Of a stretch of DNA of 64,000 nucleotides, positions 8,779-17,459 are shown piece by piece. A program made the position numbers and the translations under genes. The stretch's first letter is position 1. The number at the start of each line of letters is the position of its first letter. Location of the stretch: the NCBI GenBank assembly GCA_020633995.1, contig JACKCO010000003.1:310001-374000 (forward strand), written 5' to 3'. The stretch is from Campylobacterota bacterium. Lineage in GTDB: Bacteria; Babelota; Babeliae; Babelales; RVW-14. Below the pieces are notes generated by a model. It saw nothing but the letters and a program-made list of their open reading frames with translations, made no database searches and was not told where the DNA came from.

Positions 8779-11556
8779 CCGCAGTTCAAGCTCGGAGCCA
8801 ATTTCTCCGCGTTGGTCTTTGACCACCTTGAGATGTAGATCATCAGTGAGTAAGTACTCAAGTTGTGCGCTAAAGTCTTCTTGAAGGTTAAGGTTTTTTT
8901 CAACCTGTGCACGAATTTGATCATTGAGTGTCACCGAGATTGAGCCCTTCAGACCCTTAGGCCCAGCTTTATTTGCAAGGTCGGGTGAGATTTGTACGTA
9001 CTTAAGTGGTTTGGTAACTTTCTCAAATAATGTTTTTGCTTTCGGTTGAATGTCGGTTGTGTGCAGCAAAAGTGAATCAAGGTTTTGCAATAGCATTGTT
9101 GGTAGGTTTGTTTGCAGAGTCGCATTTTCAGAGCCAGCAACCAAGAGGCTTAAAATTTGTTCTTCGCTGAGTTCAGGTGTCGACTCAAGCAAAATGGTCT
9201 GATTTTGCAGTGAGCCGGTAACGTGAAGGTGAATGAGGTAGCGGTTAATGCGGTTGCGTGCACTTAAATCAATGAGCGGGTCGTTTATTTGATTTGCAAG
9301 AAACTGAATTTTACCGTGCTCAATGTACAATTTATTATGGAGAAATTTTAAAAAGCCCTTTTCCAGTTCAACCGAGCCAGACAACTTAGGCACATTAACT
9401 AGATCTTTGTGCGGTGTGTAATGTGCATGCAAATTAATGTTTGCGTAGCCGTCAAGCGTTGATGTTGTTGTTTTAATTGGTTTTTCGTTTGTGACCTTAA
9501 TATCAAAGCCGACGGTATTAATGCCCAGTTTGTTTAAATCAAGAGGGTTGTCAGTCTTTGTATTGGCTGAAAAGAAGTTTTCTTTCAGGAGTGCTTTTTT
9601 AACGATTACGTACCCTGATAAATGAGGAAATGATTCTGGGAGTTTGTTGAGTAAGAGGTTGCCGTAGATAATTGCATACAGGTCTTTTTTTACATTGATG
9701 AACAAGTCATCAATTTGCAATGGTGCATGTATGATATCAAGCTCGTGCGCACGATCAAGATTAAATGTTGCGTGTGGGCACGTAACGGTTCCTTTGCAAA
9801 AACGCAGTACGCCATTGTTGATGGCAAGTTTTTTCTCATAAGGTGCAAGGTCAAAGCTGCATGAGCATCCTTCAATTAAATTTCTATTTTCTGGTATGTA
9901 GAGTGTTCCTTGAGCAAGTTCAAAGTTTCCGTGTAGATGTGCGAGATTATTTTGATCTACGCTAACCATAAATTGAGAATTTTTCCCCCGTAGAAAGCGT
10001 TTGGTATTGTAGTTTAGAAATGTGCGTAAAAAGCGGTATGAGATCAAGCCTTGCAAAATATTGCCTGGTTTGTTGTGTAGATTGACAAGCTTTTCGTTAT
10101 TTTTTTTATAGATAACAGAAGTTAGTGCTGGGGTTGGTTTTCGCTTTCCTGTTACGGTATATGTGCCGCTAGCAGTTGCTCCATTGATGGTAAATGTTTG
10201 GGGGTCTGCGTTTAAGGAGCCAGAAAAGGGATATGTTTTTTGCGTTACATTATTACTCAGCGATACTTTGTATTCGCCTTGTATGTGGCCATTTGTATCA
10301 TAGGTTGTGTGTAGAAATAGGTCGAGCGGGTTAATGCTAAGTTCATTGTTCATTTTGCCAGCATTGCATGAGAAAGGCCTAATTGTTGTGTGGTTTGTGC
10401 AGTGTATGTGGGCAAGGTTTTGGTTGTTATCCCAGGTTATGTGAGCGTGTAGGTTCGTGGTTGCAGCTTTTTCGTGTGTGTTTGATTGTGTTAGATCATG
10501 AATGTACGGGTGGCTATCAAGCGTGATATTTATGGGTTGGTAAGCTTGTCCATCAAGCGTGAGGTCTGAAAATGTTATATTCCCCGATGAGGTAATGGCA
10601 TCATCACTTGTCGAGATGATTGTATTGATTTTGCAAAGACCATCAAGTGGTAGTGTTTTTTGTGTTTGATTATTTTTACTCAATGCGCTGGACAGGCCTG
10701 CTATATATCTGAGCGGAATTTTCCCTGTTGCGTGCAGTTGTTTGTTTGTAGCATCGTGCGAAAGTGTGAGGGATTGTTGGCGTCGATTTTTAAATATAAA
10801 GGTATGGATGCCATCTTTAAGGTTTGCGAGTAAGTAAAATTTTTCATTACAGGCGCATGTTGGAAGTGCAAACATTGTTTGCGCTGTAGCATACAAATAT
10901 GGGCTTTGTTTTTTTTGGCTGAGTTTTATTGAGCCGGTGAGGTTGTCGGCTATTGTTGTTCCATCAAGTAAAACTGAGCCATCGCAAAGATTAAGTGAGC
11001 CGGACCATTCGATTGATTGCGACTTAAGCAGTGGTGCCTGTACGATTTTCAAGCATCCTTGCAATGCAGTATGAAGTCGCCCTTGCGCAGTATTGAGGTC
11101 AAGCTCAAAATTATTAACGGTGATGACATGAGGTTCTATATCAATAAAAAACGGGGCAGGTGCAAGTACTTCATGCATATGGTCGATCAAATCAGATTGT
11201 CCATTTTGATATGACGATTGTGCTCGAACATTGTACAGCGTTATGTGTAGCCCAAGTTTTTTTTGTAAGACAAACACAAGGGGGGAAAAACTTACTTTAC
11301 ACTCATCATATTCCCACCAAAAATCTTTTTTTTCTTGCGAGGTGATGTGTCCTTTGCGAATGAGGACAGAGCAGGTAAAAAAATTAACACGCGAATATTC
11401 TTTTTCTATTCGAATATTGAAAGTTTCTTCGAGGAGCTTGACAAGTTCTTGGCAGGCTCTTTGTTGTACATGCTCGTTGTTTTGCAAAATCCACAAAGAG
11501 AGTAGCATGCCGAATGTAAGAATGCAGAAAATGCGGTAGATGTATTTTGTGATCAT
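8767..11556 (-). CDS. TamB-like translocation/assembly module protein
   Basis: About 929 residues: one N-terminal membrane anchor (ITKYIYRIFCILTFGMLLSL), a very long beta-rich body, and a C-terminal block typical of the TamB/DUF490 family (LSEEQILSLLVAG, then SVTLNDQIRAQVEKNL, ending SELELRLKF). TamB-type proteins span the periplasm and help lipid transport or outer-membrane protein assembly. No tamA is in the window. ATG 11556 overlaps the TGA of the upstream pseudopilin gene (ATGA), which suggests coupled translation. An ATG four codons earlier (11568) is possible. This is evidence for a diderm envelope. Confidence 0.85.
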   Translation of the reverse strand: MITKYIYRIFCILTFGMLLSLWILQNNEHVQQRACQELVKLLEETFNIRIEKEYSRVNFFTCSVLIRKGHITSQEKKDFWWEYDECKVSFSPLVFVLQKKLGLHITLYNVRAQSSYQNGQSDLIDHMHEVLAPAPFFIDIEPHVITVNNFELDLNTAQGRLHTALQGCLKIVQAPLLKSQSIEWSGSLNLCDGSVLLDGTTIADNLTGSIKLSQKKQSPYLYATAQTMFALPTCACNEKFYLLANLKDGIHTFIFKNRRQQSLTLSHDATNKQLHATGKIPLRYIAGLSSALSKNNQTQKTLPLDGLCKINTIISTSDDAITSSGNITFSDLTLDGQAYQPINITLDSHPYIHDLTQSNTHEKAATTNLHAHITWDNNQNLAHIHCTNHTTIRPFSCNAGKMNNELSINPLDLFLHTTYDTNGHIQGEYKVSLSNNVTQKTYPFSGSLNADPQTFTINGATASGTYTVTGKRKPTPALTSVIYKKNNEKLVNLHNKPGNILQGLISYRFLRTFLNYNTKRFLRGKNSQFMVSVDQNNLAHLHGNFELAQGTLYIPENRNLIEGCSCSFDLAPYEKKLAINNGVLRFCKGTVTCPHATFNLDRAHELDIIHAPLQIDDLFINVKKDLYAIIYGNLLLNKLPESFPHLSGYVIVKKALLKENFFSANTKTDNPLDLNKLGINTVGFDIKVTNEKPIKTTTSTLDGYANINLHAHYTPHKDLVNVPKLSGSVELEKGFLKFLHNKLYIEHGKIQFLANQINDPLIDLSARNRINRYLIHLHVTGSLQNQTILLESTPELSEEQILSLLVAGSENATLQTNLPTMLLQNLDSLLLHTTDIQPKAKTLFEKVTKPLKYVQISPDLANKAGPKGLKGSISVTLNDQIRAQVEKNLNLQEDFSAQLEYLLTDDLHLKVVKDQRGEIGSELELRLKF

Positions 11557-12083
11557 ATCAACGCCCATGAGCTCCCCGTGTACAGATACTTCCTTACACA
11601 GGATACCTGAGATACACTGCAGGTCAAAGCCCCCATGACCGTCTTTTTGTCATCAACTATATACAAAGCGCCAACAGAAATTGTCCCATTGGCAAAAAAA
11701 GTTACCATGTGTAGGTTTTCATGCTGTTTAAATGTAGTGAAAGCCTCAATGGGTTTGATTGGTTTTGCGGGAGGGCCGAGAGAGCCGGCTATAAATCCAA
11801 AGGCAAGTTGCCGCTGAAGATTGTACGTGTTGAGGGTCCCATTGATTGAACATGAAAATGAGTTGTTTGCTTGATTAATAAAAAGTATGTGGTCTTGGTT
11901 GCTAGCGATGGATTTTTGTTGCAAATAGACAAAAAGCTTCTGCATACCCCCAAGCTGGGTGTGCATGATAGATCGACTGTTTGGCAAGAAGAGCTGTAAT
12001 GAAAGGCTTGCCAAAAAACAAAAAAGCGCCATAACAATGCAGAGCTCAAGCAATGTAAATGACGCTTTTTTTGCTTTATACAT
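11553..12083 (-). CDS. Type II secretion / type IV pilus-like pseudopilin
   Basis: About 176 residues. The N-terminus MYKAKKAS-FTLLELCIVMAL is a class III signal: a short basic leader, cleavage before Phe, Glu at position +5, then a long hydrophobic helix. Prepilin peptidase (29812-30642) would process it. The globular part has four Cys but no major-pilin signature, and it resembles GspH/FimT-type minor pseudopilins in layout. I chose ATG 12083 because it overlaps the ruvA stop (ATGTATAA) and gives a standard leader. A longer frame reaches 12119. It sits between ruvA and the TamB-like gene with overlaps on both sides. Confidence 0.82.
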   Translation of the reverse strand: MYKAKKASFTLLELCIVMALFCFLASLSLQLFLPNSRSIMHTQLGGMQKLFVYLQQKSIASNQDHILFINQANNSFSCSINGTLNTYNLQRQLAFGFIAGSLGPPAKPIKPIEAFTTFKQHENLHMVTFFANGTISVGALYIVDDKKTVMGALTCSVSQVSCVRKYLYTGSSWALI

Positions 12084-12696
12084 TTGTGTGTTTAGATGCG
12101 GACAGGTATGAAAGGGCATTTCTAATCAATTGATCAAGACTTGGTTGCTGCCCTTTGTGTTTGCTGCTCAGGTATTTAACGGCATGTGAAATTTCTTGGC
12201 GTGAATAGTTGAGCGAGCTGAGCACATCACTGAGTTGTTGCCACATGACAAAATTTTCTTGATGTTGATCGTCACCTTCACTAATCCCTTTGCTAATCAG
12301 GTCATGTACTTTATCTTTGAGTGTGACAACAATTTGTTCTGCTTTTTTCTTGCCAATGCCATTGAGTGCACTGAGTGCTGCTTCATTTTGGCTTGCAACT
12401 GCTTGCAGAAACTGTGCTGCGCTAAGTTGTCCTAAAATACCAATGGCAATGCCAGGCCCAATCTTGGGGCAGGTGATGATAAGTTGAAATGTACTGCGCT
12501 CAAGCTCAGAGCTGAAGCCAAAAATACTCGGTCCATTTTCTGAGCTCCAGTGAAAGTATGTGAAGATCTGTGCTTCTTGGCCGAGCACAAGGTGGCCTGT
12601 TTGTGGTATAGTCAGGGCAAAGCCAATGCCGCCGGTCATGACGGTAGCATTTTTTTGTCCGACGGCGACTATCTTTCCATTAATTTGATCAAACAT
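12076..12696 (-). CDS. ruvA: Holliday junction branch migration protein RuvA
   Basis: 206 residues, the usual RuvA length. The N-terminal OB domain (MFDQINGKIVAVGQ...) is followed by tandem helix-hairpin-helix motifs (CPKIGPGIAIGIL and LNGIGKKKAEQIVVTLKDK) that grip junction DNA. A flexible linker leads to the C-terminal RuvB-binding domain (residues ~155-200). RuvA tetramers bind four-way junctions and recruit the RuvB motor. Neither ruvB nor ruvC is in this window. It is the first gene of an overlapping three-gene unit. Confidence 0.96.
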   Translation of the reverse strand: MFDQINGKIVAVGQKNATVMTGGIGFALTIPQTGHLVLGQEAQIFTYFHWSSENGPSIFGFSSELERSTFQLIITCPKIGPGIAIGILGQLSAAQFLQAVASQNEAALSALNGIGKKKAEQIVVTLKDKVHDLISKGISEGDDQHQENFVMWQQLSDVLSSLNYSRQEISHAVKYLSSKHKGQQPSLDQLIRNALSYLSASKHTNV

Positions 12697-13064
12697 AGTT
12701 ATTCCTTTTTTTGTTTACGCACAAAGCCTATCTTAGCAGCGTTTAAAAAGAAAGTGTTTGAGGAAAGTTGTGTTTGTTATGTTAAGCTTTGCGTGTTGTC
12801 TGTTGGTAAGGCTTGAATACCATTGTTGAAACCTTTGCAAAGAACCCTTCTGAGCGATGGAACAGATGCGAGGTTAGTAGTTGTACGCATCAATACGTGT
12901 CGTTCCCGCGAAGGCGGGAATCCAGATAAATGTAAGATACAAGTTCTTGCCTCCCGATCGGCGTTGGGGAAGACGGGAAGAAAGGTCTATGTAATTTTAA
13001 AGAGTTAGTAAAGATTTTTAAGTGTAACTGATTTTATTACCTCAATCCCAAAAGAGTAACAATT
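12697..13064. other. Intergenic region with palindromic repeats (368 bases)
   Basis: This gap between divergent ruvA (-) and the first ankyrin paralog (+) holds no convincing gene. It contains the repeat at 12901-12979. A short reading frame at 12823-13008 is generated by the repeat. Promoters for both flanking genes should lie here, but I could not single out a convincing pair of boxes. Confidence 0.6.
12901..12979. repeat. Dispersed palindromic repeat, degenerate double copy
   Basis: A perfect hairpin TTCCCGC-GAAG-GCGGGAA is followed by TCCAG. About 30 bases on, a second imperfect palindrome runs TCCCGATCGG...GGGGA. This is the local form of the GTCATTCCC...GGGAATCCA repeat type found at several other sites in the window. 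Confidence 0.65.
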
Positions 13065-14183
13065 ATGAAAAAAACTATACATTGTTTAGCATTAGTGACT
13101 ATTTTTTCTATGACTGCAGTGTCTGCTGCTGAAATAGCAATGAGACCATTTCAGCGTTGGTCAAGAGAGGTTTTGCCAAAACTTGCACGTTACAATCAAG
13201 AGAGAGCTGACGTCATTAAGCAGGGCGGCCGTGTAGATGTTGAAGAGAGCTTACTTCAAGAGTTGAAAGATGAGTTACAAAAAATGATAGTAGCAGAAGG
13301 TCTTTTGTATAGTCAGAAACTACACCTTATCAAGCGAATTACGCGTTATGCAGCCCACTGGAATGTGCAAAAAAGCGATCTGATCATTTCTGACTATGTA
13401 GTACAAGTTATTAGCAAAGCTCCGACAAAGACAAAGGCTATTGTTGATGCGTTTAGCATGAAGCTAGCGTTTGATGTTTCTAAAGTTTCTCAGTCTATGC
13501 TTAAGGTTCTTTCTGGCTATTCTTGTGATGCTGATCATTATCAAAAGCAGGGTTTTTTCTGGTACATGTGTCATTATTTTTCTCTGCCACCAGATTCTAT
13601 ACCAGAGTCTGTTGTGCCAAGAGAAGGTAGTGAAGAACTGACGCGTTTTGCTCGTGGTGCGCTCAAGGCTGAAGGTATAGTTAAAAAAGATGATAGTGCT
13701 TTGAAAATATCAGATTTTGTTACAACTCATCTTCACCTACGAGAAGAGATGGCACGGCTGCGTTACTTGGATGGAGAGTTGTTTGCTGGGGTTATAAATG
13801 GAGAGAGTCATAAAGTTTGTTGTTCTATTCGTGATGGTGCCGACATTGATGTACGAGGAACTGAGCTTGGCGTTACTCCTCTTGCCTGTGCGCTTATGGC
13901 TCACAAAGGAGGTCAGGCAAGCCTTGAGATGATTAACCTTCTGCTTAATAAAAATGCCGACAAACACATACGATTTTTTAATGGGCAGACAGTGATGCAC
14001 ATTGTTGTAGAGCACTGTCCATATTTAGTTGATATGTTTTTAAGAGAAGGACTTCAAGTTGATAAGCAAGATTTTGATGGCATAACACCAATTGATATAG
14101 CACGTGAGCGTGGTCTGGAGCATGTTGTTGAAAAGCTTGAACAACGTCAAAAGGAGTTTGCTTTTATCCCTTGGCTTTCATAA
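13065..14183 (+). CDS. Secreted ankyrin-repeat protein, paralog 1 of 3
   Basis: 372 residues. A signal peptide (residues 1-22, ending VSAAE) precedes a helical N-terminal domain of about 200 residues that is shared with the next two genes. Shared phrases are VVPREGSEELTRFARGALKAE and LRYLDGELFAGVI. The C-terminal third has three to four ankyrin repeats: GADIDVRGTELGVTPLACAL, then LLLNKNADKHIRFFNGQTVMH, then DKQDFDGITPIDIARERG. It is the first gene of a tightly spaced tandem array (21 bases to the next). A host-directed binding role is inferred from export plus ankyrins. Confidence 0.9.
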   Translation: MKKTIHCLALVTIFSMTAVSAAEIAMRPFQRWSREVLPKLARYNQERADVIKQGGRVDVEESLLQELKDELQKMIVAEGLLYSQKLHLIKRITRYAAHWNVQKSDLIISDYVVQVISKAPTKTKAIVDAFSMKLAFDVSKVSQSMLKVLSGYSCDADHYQKQGFFWYMCHYFSLPPDSIPESVVPREGSEELTRFARGALKAEGIVKKDDSALKISDFVTTHLHLREEMARLRYLDGELFAGVINGESHKVCCSIRDGADIDVRGTELGVTPLACALMAHKGGQASLEMINLLLNKNADKHIRFFNGQTVMHIVVEHCPYLVDMFLREGLQVDKQDFDGITPIDIARERGLEHVVEKLEQRQKEFAFIPWLS

Positions 14184-14204
14184 CGTGAGAAATTAGAGGG
14201 TAGT

Positions 14205-15410
14205 ATGAAAAAAATTATGTTTTCTTTGGCGGTGGTTGTTTTTATACCTTCAGTGACATTTGCTGCTGAAGAGCTGTTGACACTCGTAACACTGGCGTTC
14301 GATCAACAGTCTTCGCTAAGTCAGTATTGGGAACAAGAAATTTTACGACCGCTTAAGGTATTGGATGATAAGCTTTTTAATGAACGTGGCAAAGTGTGTG
14401 ACGGACAGGACAGTAATTTTAGTGTTAAGCAAAATCTGAAGCAGGTGTTGCAGGTTCGTATAGAGGAGTTGGTTATTTCAAATGAAGTTCCTGTTGAACT
14501 GAAAATTAACTATCTAAGACGCGTAGCAAAATATTTGTATCATTGGGAACCAGATGAAGTTCTCATATGTTTGAGGAAGGGTATATGCAAGCTTGTTGAG
14601 TCTTGCAGTGATGACGGGCTACGTGCAAAAGTTCTTGTCAATATTCTTAAGGACTTGCCGAGATTTCCAGGTCTTTTTTTTAGGCAAGCATGTTCGCTGC
14701 TTGTCCAAGATAACGTTGGAATACGTGAAAAAGGTTTTTTATGGTTCTTTTATCGATTTTGCCTTATGTGTTCTGACATAGATTTTTTTGAAGGGGAAGG
14801 GCTTGATAACCGACCAGAAGATCTTTTCCCATCATCGGACAAAGTTGTTCCAGCTAGCGGTGAAGATTTACCTGTCTTTGCTCGTGGAGTTTTGGAAGCT
14901 GAAGAGCTTATGATTCATTATGAGCGTCGGCATGAAATTTGGAATGGATTGAAAGGAGTCGATCGCCTACGAGAAAAAGTAGATGAGTTACACCACCTTG
15001 ATAATCTACTTTGTCATGCTATTAAATCTGGAAATACTCAAGTAGCAGGTCAATATGTGCAAGTAGGTGGTAACCCCAATGCTAAGCGCGGCTCGGGTGA
15101 GTTTGCCCCACTCTCTCTTCTCCTTTGTTACCCTAAAGAACGCGAAGATCTTAACCTTGCAGAGGTTGTTAAAGAGCTTATTGCACAAGGAGCTGATGTA
15201 AATGTGACAATCTATAGCCGAGAAACACTACTTCATCTTGCTGCAAGTAATGGTCTTGTCGATATAGCTGAGCTACTGCTTACGGCTGGAGCTGACATAT
15301 ATGCGCGTGATGACAGCAGTAGAACACCGCTTGATCGAGCGCGAGAAAAAGGGCACAACGATTGTGTCAAATTTTTAGAGGAATATGTCGTACAGAAAAA
15401 GGGTGAGTAG
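14205..15410 (+). CDS. Secreted ankyrin-repeat protein, paralog 2 of 3
   Basis: 401 residues with a signal peptide (MKKIMFSLAVVVFIPSVTF, then AAE). The layout is the same as in its neighbours: a helical N-domain with VFARGVLEAEELMIHYERRH and LREKVDELHHLDNLL, then ankyrin repeats QVAGQYVQVGGNPNAKRG, LIAQGADVNVTIYSRETLLH and LLTAGADIYARDDSSRTPLD. It is closer to paralog 3 than to paralog 1, since both keep HYERRHEIW / HFERRYDVW. Paralog 3 starts one base after its stop codon, so translation is probably coupled. Confidence 0.9.
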   Translation: MKKIMFSLAVVVFIPSVTFAAEELLTLVTLAFDQQSSLSQYWEQEILRPLKVLDDKLFNERGKVCDGQDSNFSVKQNLKQVLQVRIEELVISNEVPVELKINYLRRVAKYLYHWEPDEVLICLRKGICKLVESCSDDGLRAKVLVNILKDLPRFPGLFFRQACSLLVQDNVGIREKGFLWFFYRFCLMCSDIDFFEGEGLDNRPEDLFPSSDKVVPASGEDLPVFARGVLEAEELMIHYERRHEIWNGLKGVDRLREKVDELHHLDNLLCHAIKSGNTQVAGQYVQVGGNPNAKRGSGEFAPLSLLLCYPKEREDLNLAEVVKELIAQGADVNVTIYSRETLLHLAASNGLVDIAELLLTAGADIYARDDSSRTPLDRAREKGHNDCVKFLEEYVVQKKGE

Positions 15411-15411
15411 T

Positions 15412-16587
15412 ATGAAAAAAGTTTTATGTTGCTTGGTCGTAGCGTTTGTTATATTTCCAGTAGTATTTGCAGCTGAGCTGCAACTTTCTCTTGCGCAGCG
15501 TTGGGAGCAAGTAATTTTGCCACCACTGAAGGCTCATTTTGACCAAAATTTTGAGAAACGTTGGCAGGGAAATTCTCAGTATTCTAGTTTGGATCAAGAT
15601 GCTCAACAAGCACTGCAGCATGAGTTGCAGATATTAGTTGCCTCGGAAGAAATGTCTTTTGAAGAAAAAATCAGTTGTCTGAATCGAATGGAAGGATATT
15701 TGCAATTTTATGAAGGGAATGAGGCTTTGGCACGTTGTTGGTTGCAAGGTTTGATCAATCTGATTACGGGCTACCAGAGTTCTCAAGATAAAGCGAAAGC
15801 GCTGGTATACGCAATGAAAAAAGGCTCAACAAATTATATTACGGTATTCATGGATTTGGCTTTTTCATTGCTACAAGAAGATGCCGTTGAAGTCTATGAT
15901 AAAGGTTTTTTGTGGTATGCATTCATCAGCCATCTCAAACCAGAACATCAAAATAAAATTCCTAACAATGTAGTTCCACAGCCAGGCGATGAGCAAAATT
16001 TAATAACGTTTGCTCGTGGTGCACTGAAGGCTGAAGAGATTACGCTGCATTTTGAAAGACGCTATGATGTTTGGCGTGGCCTTGATGATGTTGCTCACTT
16101 GCGAGCTAAGGCTGATGAGCTTCATCAGTTGGATCATGTACTTTGGCATGTTGCCGCTGATGGTGATATTGAAAAAATAATTGAGGAATTTGAGAAGGGG
16201 GGCGATATCAATGCTAAGCGTCACTCTTGGCAACTCACACCCTTGATTCAGCTGCTTTGCTTTAATTATAACAAAGACAATCTTGTACAGATTGTGACAG
16301 AGCTATTGGCTCGAGGAGCAGATGTAAATATATGTGGAGCTGGAGGAGGAACCTCGCTTCATTATGCTGCAGAAAATGGATTGGTTGCTATTGTGCCACT
16401 TTTGCTGGCTGCGGGAGCAGATATCTATGTGAGAGACATTCAAAGTAGAACACCGCTTGACCGAGCAAAAGAAAAAGGCCACGCCAACGTTATTGAGTTA
16501 CTAAAAGCTCATGAGCGGTTGCTCGAGCGTGGCCAACCATCGTTGAATGTGCAAAGTGAGTTCAAGCGACCAAGACTTGTAGATTAA
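15412..16587 (+). CDS. Secreted ankyrin-repeat protein, paralog 3 of 3
   Basis: About 391 residues from ATG 15412. An in-frame start at 15385 would place nine residues before the leader and overlap the previous gene. The signal peptide is MKKVLCCLVVAFVIFPVVF, then AAE. The N-domain carries ITFARGALKAEEITLHFERR and LRAKADELHQLDHVL. The ankyrin part includes LLARGADVNICGAGGGTSLH and LLAAGADIYVRDIQSRTPLD, the latter nearly the same as in paralog 2. The tail is basic. It ends the tandem operon, and a lipoprotein gene converges seven bases downstream. Confidence 0.9.
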   Translation: MKKVLCCLVVAFVIFPVVFAAELQLSLAQRWEQVILPPLKAHFDQNFEKRWQGNSQYSSLDQDAQQALQHELQILVASEEMSFEEKISCLNRMEGYLQFYEGNEALARCWLQGLINLITGYQSSQDKAKALVYAMKKGSTNYITVFMDLAFSLLQEDAVEVYDKGFLWYAFISHLKPEHQNKIPNNVVPQPGDEQNLITFARGALKAEEITLHFERRYDVWRGLDDVAHLRAKADELHQLDHVLWHVAADGDIEKIIEEFEKGGDINAKRHSWQLTPLIQLLCFNYNKDNLVQIVTELLARGADVNICGAGGGTSLHYAAENGLVAIVPLLLAAGADIYVRDIQSRTPLDRAKEKGHANVIELLKAHERLLERGQPSLNVQSEFKRPRLVD

Positions 16588-16594
16588 CCGAAGA

Positions 16595-17215
16595 CTAAGC
16601 CAGCTCTATGTCAAAATTAATAGATTGACCAGCGTCATTATTTTTCACTACAGCAGTAAAAGAATTTGTGCTTGCTGCCACATCATTTTCATGGACAAAG
16701 AAAAGCTTATTGATGCTTGCTCCTGCAGGGATGTTAACTTTTTCATTGCTATCAAGAACGCGTCTTTCAAAGTCAAAAGCCATTGCTTTATTTGCTTTTG
16801 AACAGCGCCCCCATTCAACTGCTGTTGTAATCCAGAAAACTGGCCCGAGCAGGAGACCGGCAGTTGCCCAGCCGATAAGACGAGGGGTTGGGTCAAGCTC
16901 AAGAGCATTAACCACACCGTCGCGTGATGCAAGGTCAAGGCCAAGATCATTGGTATCTAATGTGTAAGGTTGACTGCCTTTGTTGCTGACAACGAGCTGG
17001 TATGCTTTAAGGTTTTTTTTCTTAACCCGGCGGGAGAAGTAAGCATGACACTCTTTGTCAGAAAGTTGACGTGCGCCAATCTGTACATTTTCTTTTTCGA
17101 CTTTTGATGGGATGTTTGTGGGAACTTCTCGTTTTTTGTACTTTGCGCAACCCGACGTTGCTAGCAAAATGCTAGAAATACACAGAAGTTCGAATAGTTT
17201 TTTAGAAGTTATCAT
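16595..17215 (-). CDS. Lipoprotein of unknown function
   Basis: About 206 residues from ATG 17215, which is six bases after GGAG. A GTG four codons upstream also fits the frame. The signal peptide ends in a lipobox-like LLATSGC, so lipid attachment at that Cys is likely. A hydrophobic, Gly-rich segment lies near residues 110-135 (LIGWATAGLLLGPVFWITTA). The C-terminal part looks beta-rich. I do not recognise the family. It is convergent with the ankyrin operon and divergent from the protease gene at 17460. Confidence 0.78.
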   Translation of the reverse strand: MITSKKLFELLCISSILLATSGCAKYKKREVPTNIPSKVEKENVQIGARQLSDKECHAYFSRRVKKKNLKAYQLVVSNKGSQPYTLDTNDLGLDLASRDGVVNALELDPTPRLIGWATAGLLLGPVFWITTAVEWGRCSKANKAMAFDFERRVLDSNEKVNIPAGASINKLFFVHENDVAASTNSFTAVVKNNDAGQSINFDIELA

Positions 17216-17373
17216 GAGTCTCTCCACGTTTTTTAGTATCTCTTTGGTTGTTATTTAAAATAGAAATATTTATATTTTCGCTGCTCATTTGTAGGAGTAT
17301 ACTTGTGGTTGCCTTTTATTTCAAATGACTCTGTGTTATGATGTGAATTGGTCCTAGGGGGGATCTTTAATTC

Positions 17374-17399
17374 TTGAATATTTTCTCTATGTGTATAAT
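17374..17399 (+). promoter_or_regulatory. Candidate promoter of the first HtrA-like gene
   Basis: A perfect TATAAT (17394-17399) lies 60 bases before ATG 17460. TTGAAT sits 14 bases upstream of it, which is short for sigma-70. The second protease gene shows the same TTGA(A/T)T-14-TATAAT arrangement. The -10 call is firmer than the -35. Confidence 0.5.
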
Positions 17400-17459
17400 G
17401 TGAGTGCAGGAAGATAAGGCTATATTTTTTGGTGCACAGCAAATAACAAGGAGTTTGGA

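Noticed and set aside
12823..13008. 61-residue frame between ruvA and the ankyrin trio
   Set aside because: Its CRSREGGNPDK segment is the typical translation of a palindromic repeat. It has no leader, domain or ribosome-binding site.
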